From Nocardioidaceae bacterium (GTDB lineage: Bacteria > Actinomycetota > Actinomycetes > Propionibacteriales > Nocardioidaceae), in the NCBI GenBank assembly GCA_013696365.1, contig JACCYS010000185.1, forward strand, positions 1 to 12,420: a DNA stretch of 12,420 nucleotides, given 5' to 3'. Shown piece by piece: positions 7,645 to 12,420 of the stretch. Below the pieces are notes generated by a model that saw nothing but the letters and a program-made list of their open reading frames with translations, searched no databases and was not told where the DNA came from. How positions within the stretch are numbered: position 1 is the stretch's first letter; the number at the start of each line of letters is the position of its first letter. A program made the translations under genes and the position numbers.

Positions 7645-8796
7645 TCAGCGGGCGCCGAAGGCGTCCCGAAGCCGGCCGAACACACCCTTGTGCGTGGGCA
7701 CGAACTGCCCGGCCGGGCGGTCCTCGTCGCGCAGCTCGGCGAAGCGCTTCAGCAGGTCGGCTTGCTCCTCGTCGATGCGGCTGGGGGTGTCGACGACGAC
7801 CCGGACCACCAGATCGCCGCGCCCGGTGCCGCGCAGCCGAGGCACCCCGCGACCGCGGACGGTGATCGCCTCACCCGACTGGGTGCCGCCACGCACCTCG
7901 AGCGGGACGGTGGACTGGACGTCCGGAGTGCCGGTGTCGGCCTCGAGCGTCGGCAGGTCGACGACCGTGCCTAGCGCGGCGGCGGTCATCGGCACATGCA
8001 CGTCGCAGAGCAGGTCGTCGTCGCGGCGGTTGAAGATCCGGTGCGGCACGACGTCGACCTCGACGTACAGGTCGCCTGCCGGACCGCCGCCGGGACCGAC
8101 CTCGCCTTGCCCGGACAACTGGACGCGGGTGCCGGCATCGACACCGGACGGCACCTTGACCGTGATCGTGCGCCGCGACCGGACCCGCCCGTCGCCGCTG
8201 CACTCGGGGCACGGGTCGGGGATCACGGTCCCGAAACCGCGGCACACCGGGCACGGTCGTGCGGTGCGCACCTCGCCGAGGAACGACCGCTGCACCTGGG
8301 TCACCTCGCCCCGCCCCCTGCAGGTCTCGCAGGTGATGGGTTCCGACCCCTCGGCGGCCCCCGAGCCGTCACAGCGGCCGCAGGCGACGGCGGTGTCGAC
8401 CGTCAGCTCTTGGGTGGTGCCGAAGGCTGCCTCGGCCAGCTCGACCTCGAGCCGGATCAACGCGTCCTGCCCGCGGCGCATCCGCGACTTCGGGCCGCGC
8501 TGCCCGCCACCTTGCTGACCGAAGAACGCGTCCATGATGTCGGTGAAGGTGAATCCCTGCCCGAAGCCGCCGTCTGCGCCCGCCCCCAGTGGGTCGCCGC
8601 CTCGGTCGTACAGGTCACGCTTGGCCGGGTCGGACAGCACCTCGTAGGCGGCGGACACCTCCTTGAAGCGCTCCTGCGTGCCCGGGTCGGGGTTGACGTC
8701 GGGGTGCAGTTGACGCGCCAGCCGCCGATAGGCCTTCTTGATCTGCTCGGGGGAGGCGTCTTGAGCCACGCCGAGGGTGCCGTAGTAGTCGCTCAT
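7645..8796 (-). CDS. dnaJ: Molecular chaperone DnaJ (DnaJ2-type Hsp40)
   Basis: A co-chaperone that delivers unfolded substrates to DnaK and stimulates its ATPase. All type-I parts are present in 383 residues. The J-domain (1-68) carries HPD at 31-33, followed by a Gly/Phe-rich linker (about 66-100). The zinc-binding domain has four CxxCxGxG repeats (Cys139/142, 156/159, 182/185 and 196/199), and the C-terminal beta-barrel substrate domains and dimerisation end follow. Linkage to hrcA rather than to dnaK-grpE marks it as the DnaJ2 paralogue usual in actinomycetes. The start is 63 bases after the hrcA stop, so it is probably co-transcribed and under HrcA control. Only a weak GGAG sits close to the ATG at 8794-8796. 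Confidence 0.98.
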   Translation of the reverse strand: MSDYYGTLGVAQDASPEQIKKAYRRLARQLHPDVNPDPGTQERFKEVSAAYEVLSDPAKRDLYDRGGDPLGAGADGGFGQGFTFTDIMDAFFGQQGGGQRGPKSRMRRGQDALIRLEVELAEAAFGTTQELTVDTAVACGRCDGSGAAEGSEPITCETCRGRGEVTQVQRSFLGEVRTARPCPVCRGFGTVIPDPCPECSGDGRVRSRRTITVKVPSGVDAGTRVQLSGQGEVGPGGGPAGDLYVEVDVVPHRIFNRRDDDLLCDVHVPMTAAALGTVVDLPTLEADTGTPDVQSTVPLEVRGGTQSGEAITVRGRGVPRLRGTGRGDLVVRVVVDTPSRIDEEQADLLKRFAELRDEDRPAGQFVPTHKGVFGRLRDAFGAR

Positions 8797-8859
8797 GCTC
8801 CAGCCAGGGGTTGCAGTGCAGGGATGGGACAGGTCATGCGGGTGAAGCGCAGCTGCGGG

Positions 8860-9882
8860 TCACTCGTCGGCCAGCGCACGGCCGACGTACCGGGCAACAG
8901 CGCGGACGGCCGCAATCGTCCCCGGATAGTCCATCCGGGTCGGCCCGACTATGCCCAAGGTGGCCAACGCTTCGCCCTCGGGGCCGTATCCGCTGGCTAC
9001 CACCGATGTCGCCGACAGTTCCTCGTACGGCACCTCGGCGCCGATACGTACGGTCACGGCGCTCGCGTCGTTGGTCTCACCGAGCAGCTTGAGCAGCACG
9101 ACATGCTCCTCGAGTGCCTCGAGCAGCGGGCGGATGGAGTGATCGAAGTCGTCGCCGAAACGGGCCAGGTTGGCGGTGCCGCCCACCAACACCCGCTCGT
9201 CCGAACGGTCGTCACTGAAAGCCTCGACCAACGCACTCAGCACCACCGCGACGGCGCGACGGTCGGTCGGCGAGACGGTCACAGCAAGCTCACTGACTCG
9301 CTGCGCTGCTTCCGGCAGCCGCTCCCCCAAGGTCGCGGTGTTCAGACGCGCCCGCAGGTCGGCGACCACCAGATCGGACATCGGTTCAGGCAACTCGACG
9401 ACACGCTGCTCGACCCGACCGGTGCTGGTGATCAGCACCACCAGCAACCGGGTGGGGCTCATCACGACCAGCTCCACATGGCGCACCGTGGAGCGGGTCA
9501 GCGTGGGGTACTGCACGATCGCGACCTGGCGGGTCATCTGCGCCAGCAGTCGCACGCTGCGCTGCACCACGTCGTCGACGTCGACGGCACCGTCAAGAAA
9601 GGACGAGATCGCCCGCCGCTCGGGCGTGGTCAGTGAGCGGACCGAGGTCAGCCGGTCAACAAAAAGCCGGTAACCCTTGTCGGTCGGCACCCGGCCGGCC
9701 GAGGTGTGCGGCTGAGCGATGAAGCCGTCCTCCTCCAGCGCCGCCATGTCGTTGCGCACGGTCGCCGGCGACACTCCCAGGGTGTGCCGCTCAACCAGCG
9801 TCTTGGAGCCGACCGGCTCGCGCGTCGACACATAGTCCTCGACGATCGCGCGGAGCACGGCGAGCTTGCGGTCGTCGAGCAC
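8860..9882 (-). CDS. hrcA: Heat-inducible transcription repressor HrcA
   Basis: The repressor of class I heat-shock genes; it binds CIRCE operators and its folding is monitored by GroEL in well-studied bacteria. It has 340 residues, the family length. The N-terminal winged helix covers about 1-75 (LDDRKLAVLRAIVEDYV, then SPATVRNDMAALEEDGFI and HTSAGRVPTDKGYRLFVD). The HrcA dimerisation/GAF-like domain follows and ends in VVGPTRMDYPG-type sequence (visible as GIVGPTRMDYPGTIAAV). The GTG at 9880-9882 was chosen because AGGGAGG lies 5 bases upstream and the family start (LDDRK) follows directly; a longer reading to 9942 would run through the operator. A CIRCE lies 54 bases upstream, so the gene is presumably autoregulated. 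It is first in hrcA-dnaJ-rsmE. Confidence 0.97.
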   Translation of the reverse strand: MLDDRKLAVLRAIVEDYVSTREPVGSKTLVERHTLGVSPATVRNDMAALEEDGFIAQPHTSAGRVPTDKGYRLFVDRLTSVRSLTTPERRAISSFLDGAVDVDDVVQRSVRLLAQMTRQVAIVQYPTLTRSTVRHVELVVMSPTRLLVVLITSTGRVEQRVVELPEPMSDLVVADLRARLNTATLGERLPEAAQRVSELAVTVSPTDRRAVAVVLSALVEAFSDDRSDERVLVGGTANLARFGDDFDHSIRPLLEALEEHVVLLKLLGETNDASAVTVRIGAEVPYEELSATSVVASGYGPEGEALATLGIVGPTRMDYPGTIAAVRAVARYVGRALADE

Positions 9883-9935
9883 GGCGTCCTCCCTGGTCGG
9901 CAGCACAAATCGGCCGGAGTGTGACAGACCGTCGC

Positions 9936-9962
9936 CTGGCACTCCGCAAAGGTGAGTGCCAG
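9936..9962. promoter_or_regulatory. CIRCE operator (HrcA binding site)
   Basis: CTGGCACTC, nine bases, then GAGTGCCAG: a perfect 9-bp inverted repeat with the exact CIRCE spacing. It differs from the consensus TTAGCACTC/GAGTGCTAA only at the outer positions, as is usual in high-GC bacteria. It lies in the 89-bp divergent region between hrcA (start 9882) and the hydrolase gene (start 9972), 54 bases from one and 9 bases from the other. Confidence 0.93.
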
Positions 9963-9971
9963 TCTACGACC

Positions 9972-10790
9972 ATGGGCAATCCATGGGTCGAGGTCGCCGA
10001 CCGCTGCTTCGTGCGCCGCTACACCGAGTGGGACGTGTCGGTGACCGTCATCGCCGGCGATGACGCCAGCCTGCTGGTGGACACCCTGGCGACCGCCACG
10101 ATGGGCCGCCGGCTGTACGACGAGGTCGCCGAGCTGGGCGTGCCACCGATCGGTTTCGTCGCCAACACGCACCTGCACTTCGACCATGCGTGGGGGAATG
10201 CCGCCTTCGCTGGTTTACCGGTTTGGGCCCACGAGAACGTGCTCGCCGGCTGGGACGCGTACGTGCAGTCGGTGCGCTCAGGCGTGCGCGAGGAATCTGA
10301 GGACGACCCCACCGGTGAGTTGCTGAAAACCGAGCTGCTGCTGCCAGATCACACCGTGACCTCGGTTGCCCTGCTCGAGCTCGGGGACCGGCACGTCGAG
10401 CTGGTGCACCCCGGGCGTGGTCACACCGATGGGGACCTCGTGGTGGTGGTGCCGGACGCCGACCTGCTGTGCGCGGGCGACCTGGTGGAGCAGTCCGGGC
10501 CGCTGTCGTACGGCGCTGACTGCTGGCCGCTGGAGTGGCCGCAGACCCTCGAGCTGGTGGTGGGATTGATCGGCGACCAGACGGTGGTGGTGCCCGGGCA
10601 CGGTGAGCGCGTCGACAAGGGCTTCATCTTGGAGCAGCGGTTGGACGCTGCCGACATCGCCGGACAGATCCAGCAGCTCGCGGGGACGGGCGTGCCGGTC
10701 GACGATGCACTTGCTCAGGGCAGCTGGCCGATGGACACCGGACGACTCGGCGATGCCGTGCGTCGCGGCTACGCCCAGCTCGGCGGCTGA
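9972..10790 (+). CDS. Metallo-beta-lactamase-fold hydrolase
   Basis: A 272-residue cytoplasmic metal-dependent hydrolase of unknown substrate; no signal peptide is present. The signature HLHFDH gives zinc ligands His67, His69, Asp71 and His72. His151 (GRGHTDGD), Asp170 (CAGD) and His210 (PGHGE) complete a two-metal site. This resembles the general glyoxalase II / quinoprotein-relay-like MBL group rather than a beta-lactamase of clinical type. The ATG at 9972-9974 fits the family start (NPWVEVADRCFVRRY); an earlier in-frame ATG at 9921 would run through the CIRCE. There is no close Shine-Dalgarno, only GGTGAG 15 bases upstream inside the CIRCE, so a very short or absent leader is possible. It is divergent from hrcA with a shared operator, suggesting heat-shock control. 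Confidence 0.9.
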   Translation: MGNPWVEVADRCFVRRYTEWDVSVTVIAGDDASLLVDTLATATMGRRLYDEVAELGVPPIGFVANTHLHFDHAWGNAAFAGLPVWAHENVLAGWDAYVQSVRSGVREESEDDPTGELLKTELLLPDHTVTSVALLELGDRHVELVHPGRGHTDGDLVVVVPDADLLCAGDLVEQSGPLSYGADCWPLEWPQTLELVVGLIGDQTVVVPGHGERVDKGFILEQRLDAADIAGQIQQLAGTGVPVDDALAQGSWPMDTGRLGDAVRRGYAQLGG

Positions 10791-10864
10791 CGGTCCTGAC
10801 GCCCATCGCCTCCTGTCGTTGCCCAAGCCGGGGGCCCGCTTGCCCGCCGGAAGATTCGCGGGAG

Positions 10865-10881
10865 GGCGGCCGCGCGCCGCC
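10865..10881. terminator. Possible hairpin between the hydrolase and DUF3097 genes
   Basis: GGCGGC (10865-10870) and GCCGCC (10876-10881) form a 6-bp GC stem with a 5-base loop, about 75 bases after the hydrolase stop. There is no U-tract. In such GC-rich DNA this may be chance. Confidence 0.25.
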
Positions 10882-10904
10882 GGCCACCTAACCGAACGAA
10901 CGCG

Positions 10905-10910
10905 TAGCGT
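10905..10910 (+). promoter_or_regulatory. Candidate -10 element for a leaderless DUF3097 transcript
   Basis: TAGCGT fits the actinobacterial TAnnnT pattern. It ends 7 bases before the GTG start at 10918, placing transcription initiation at or beside the start codon. No Shine-Dalgarno precedes the GTG, which fits leaderless translation. No good -35 is seen. Confidence 0.35.
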
Positions 10911-10917
10911 CTCGCCG

Positions 10918-11793
10918 GTGGTTGGCTTCCCGCGTCCCGGCTCGGACCGTTACGGCAGCGACGTCCTGGCCGCCGGCGGCGCGCCGAGTCACCCCGCCCG
11001 GGCCAGCAGCCGCACCGTCGACGCCGTGCGTGACCTAGTCGTCGAGGAGGTGATGACGGGCTGGTGCGGAGCCGTCGTCCGCGCGGACCGGGACCTGCAC
11101 ACCGTCGAGCTGGAAGACCGGCTTAACCGGCGCCGCACCTTCCCGCTCGGACCCGGCTTCCTGATCGAGGGCAAACCGGTGTCGCTGCGTGCCCCCGTCC
11201 GCAAGCAACGCGCGACACCCACTCATACGGCTTCCGGCTCGGTCGCCGTCACCACTGACCGGGCACGGGTGGCCCGAGCGAGCCGCATCTTCGTCGAGGG
11301 CCGGCACGACGCCGAGCTGGTGGAGAAGGTGTGGGGCGCAGACCTGCGGGTCGAGGGTGTGGTCGTGGAATACCTAGAGGGGGCAGACGATCTCGGCGAC
11401 CACCTCGCCGCGTTCGGGCCGGGTGCCACCCGTAAGGCCGGCGTGCTGTTGGACCACCTCGTGCCTGGGTCCAAAGAGAGCCGCATCGCCGATGCCGTCC
11501 GGGGACGGCACCGCGGCCATGTGCTGATTGTCGGGCACCCCTACGTGGACATCTGGCAGGCCGTGAAGCCGCAACGGGTGGGCCTCGAGGCGTGGCCGAG
11601 CGTGCCCCGCTCGGTACCGTGGAAGCGCGGCATCTGCACTGTGCTCGGATGGCCGCACCGCAATCAGACCGACATCGCGCAGGCGTGGCAGCGCATCTTG
11701 TCGACGGTTTCCACATACGCCGACCTGGAGCCCGCGCTGTTGGGCCGGGTCGAGGAGCTGATCGACTTCGTCACCGCGCAGGAGGCAGGCTGA
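10918..11793 (+). CDS. DUF3097 family protein
   Basis: A conserved actinobacterial protein of 291 residues with no assigned function, recognised from SDRYGSDVLA at the N-terminus, CGAVVRADRDLHTVELEDRLNRRR-type sequence (50-73), and the core IFVEGRHDAELVEKVWG (124-140). Later blocks are GVLLDHLVPGSKESRI (175-190), HVLIVGHPYVDIWQAVKP (201-218) and GWPHRNQTDIAQAW. The VEGRHDAEL block with Glu127 followed by LLDHL (Asp179) and VDIW (Asp211) looks TOPRIM-like, which would suggest nucleic-acid chemistry; this is my inference. The start GTG at 10918 was chosen because family sequence begins within ten residues and a -10-like TAGCGT lies just upstream. It is 127 bases after the hydrolase gene and 38 bases before the DUF4870 gene. 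Confidence 0.88.
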   Translation: MVGFPRPGSDRYGSDVLAAGGAPSHPARASSRTVDAVRDLVVEEVMTGWCGAVVRADRDLHTVELEDRLNRRRTFPLGPGFLIEGKPVSLRAPVRKQRATPTHTASGSVAVTTDRARVARASRIFVEGRHDAELVEKVWGADLRVEGVVVEYLEGADDLGDHLAAFGPGATRKAGVLLDHLVPGSKESRIADAVRGRHRGHVLIVGHPYVDIWQAVKPQRVGLEAWPSVPRSVPWKRGICTVLGWPHRNQTDIAQAWQRILSTVSTYADLEPALLGRVEELIDFVTAQEAG

Positions 11794-11831
11794 TCGGTCA
11801 GGCCTGCGCATCGAGGTGGTTCACTGGAGGC

Positions 11832-12281
11832 ATGAGTGAGCCGCTCGACCCGTACTCGCGACCGAACGACGCCAGCGCCTACCCCGGCGCCGTTGGTCCA
11901 AGCCCGTATACCCCGCCCACCGGCGAGGAGCGCAACTGGGCGATGGCCGGACATCTTGGCTCCTTCGTCGCCGCCTGGCTGGCGCTGGGGCTGCTAGCGC
12001 CGCTGCTCGTGATGCTGACCAAGGGCAACGAGTCGAGCTATGTCCGTCGGCACGCAGTGGAGTCGTTGAACTTCCAGCTGTCGTGGCTGATCTACACCGT
12101 GCTCGGTGGTATCACTGCCTTTCTGCTGGCGATCGTCACGCTCGGGCTGGGGCTGATCGTGATCGTCCCGCTGATCGCAGTGTTCCTGCTGACCTACGCC
12201 GTGCTCGTCATCGTCGGCGGGGTCAAGGCCTCCCAGGGTGCCGAATTCCGCTACCCGCTGACCATCCGGCTGGTGTCCTGA
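11832..12281 (+). CDS. DUF4870 (Tic20-like) small membrane protein
   Basis: A 149-residue membrane protein of unknown function. A polar Pro-rich cytoplasmic N-terminus (1-30) is followed by GEERNWAMAGHLGSF, a diagnostic opening of DUF4870. There are about three transmembrane segments (near 41-63, 82-103 and 106-130). Between the first two lies SSYVRRHAVESLNFQLSW (68-85), the other signature; the H-x3-ESLNFQ pattern is shared with Tic20-like proteins. The short C-terminus GAEFRYPLTIRLV is typical. The GGAGG upstream is only one base from the ATG, closer than ideal. It follows DUF3097 by 38 bases, likely as one transcript, and its stop is only 15 bases from the convergent hemW stop. Confidence 0.9.
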   Translation: MSEPLDPYSRPNDASAYPGAVGPSPYTPPTGEERNWAMAGHLGSFVAAWLALGLLAPLLVMLTKGNESSYVRRHAVESLNFQLSWLIYTVLGGITAFLLAIVTLGLGLIVIVPLIAVFLLTYAVLVIVGGVKASQGAEFRYPLTIRLVS

Positions 12282-12296
12282 CCTCGTGCCCGGCGG

Positions 12297-12420
12297 TCAC
12301 GGCAACAGTCGGCGCACCACGGCGTCGGCGAGCAGCCGGCCGCGCAGCGTGAGAACTAGCCGCTCGGGCAGTCGGGCGCGCGCCACCAGACCATCGGCCA
12401 CCAGACCGGGCACGGCCGCT
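12297..12420 (-). CDS. hemW: 3' end of a HemW-like radical SAM protein
   Basis: Only the last 41 codons are inside the window; the start and the radical SAM core lie beyond 12420. The translated end contains GLVADGLVARARLPERLVLT and then LRGRLLADAVVRRLLP before TGA. The pattern GLV...RLVLTLRGRLLADAVVRRLL is the C-terminal HemW_C winged-helix end seen in actinobacterial HemW (heme chaperone, formerly called oxygen-independent coproporphyrinogen oxidase-like). The position next to hrcA-dnaJ supports this, as hemW-hrcA-dnaJ is a common order. Without the CxxxCxxC motif the call rests on the tail and context only. The gap to the convergent DUF4870 gene holds no convincing terminator. Confidence 0.75.
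   Translation of the reverse strand, partial: AAVPGLVADGLVARARLPERLVLTLRGRLLADAVVRRLLP

Noticed and set aside
7996..9636. Long + strand open frame (546 codons) opposite dnaJ and hrcA
   Set aside because: It spans two strongly identified minus-strand genes and reads as His/Gln/Gly-rich shadow sequence.
9921..9971. Upstream ATG (9921) for the hydrolase gene
   Set aside because: It would place the CIRCE inside the coding sequence and add 17 residues without family similarity.
12282..12296. Terminator between DUF4870 and hemW
   Set aside because: Only a 4-bp TGCC/GGCA pairing is available in the region; too weak to call.

Overview
The window is very GC-rich, uses GTG and ATG starts, has ATGA stop/start overlaps and carries a gene order typical of high-GC Gram-positive bacteria. 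The best guess is an actinomycete of the Nocardioides/Propionibacteriales type; this rests on gene order and protein flavour, not on a database search. There is no tRNA, rRNA, transposase, phage gene or CRISPR array, and no gene-free stretch reaches 300 bases.

Right part (about 6816-12420): a conserved housekeeping neighbourhood. The 3' end of hemW (-) converges on a DUF4870 membrane protein gene (+), which follows a DUF3097 gene and a metallo-beta-lactamase-fold hydrolase gene, all on the + strand. The hydrolase gene is divergent from hrcA (-), and a perfect CIRCE operator lies in their 89-bp shared intergenic region. hrcA, dnaJ and rsmE form a minus-strand operon: a heat-shock repressor, an Hsp40 co-chaperone and a 16S rRNA methyltransferase.

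Middle part (about 5405-6815): a two-gene + strand unit breaks the minus-strand housekeeping run. It encodes a SigE-family (ECF-like) sigma factor and, overlapping by 4 bases, a single-pass membrane protein with an extracytoplasmic Gmad2 Ig-like domain, probably the cognate sensor or anti-sigma partner. Three 22-bp direct repeats and an ECF-like promoter candidate precede it. A hairpin at its end separates it from convergent rsmE.

Left-middle part (2049-5440): the minus-strand run continues with a HIT-family hydrolase, phoH, ybeY (endoribonuclease for 16S rRNA maturation) and a CorC/HlyC-type CNNM membrane protein. The last three are joined by ATGA overlaps. Taken with rsmE and dnaJ, this is the common chaperone / RNA-maturation cluster. 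Left end (1-1929): a secreted subtilisin-like S8 protease with a PA insert, transcribed on the minus strand and running off the window, occupies the place where era is often found.

No wholly new system is evident. The points most worth a second look are the sigma/Gmad2 unit with its 22-bp repeats inside a conserved cluster, a 22-residue in-frame insertion in the RsmE knot domain, and the CIRCE placed to control the hydrolase as well as hrcA.
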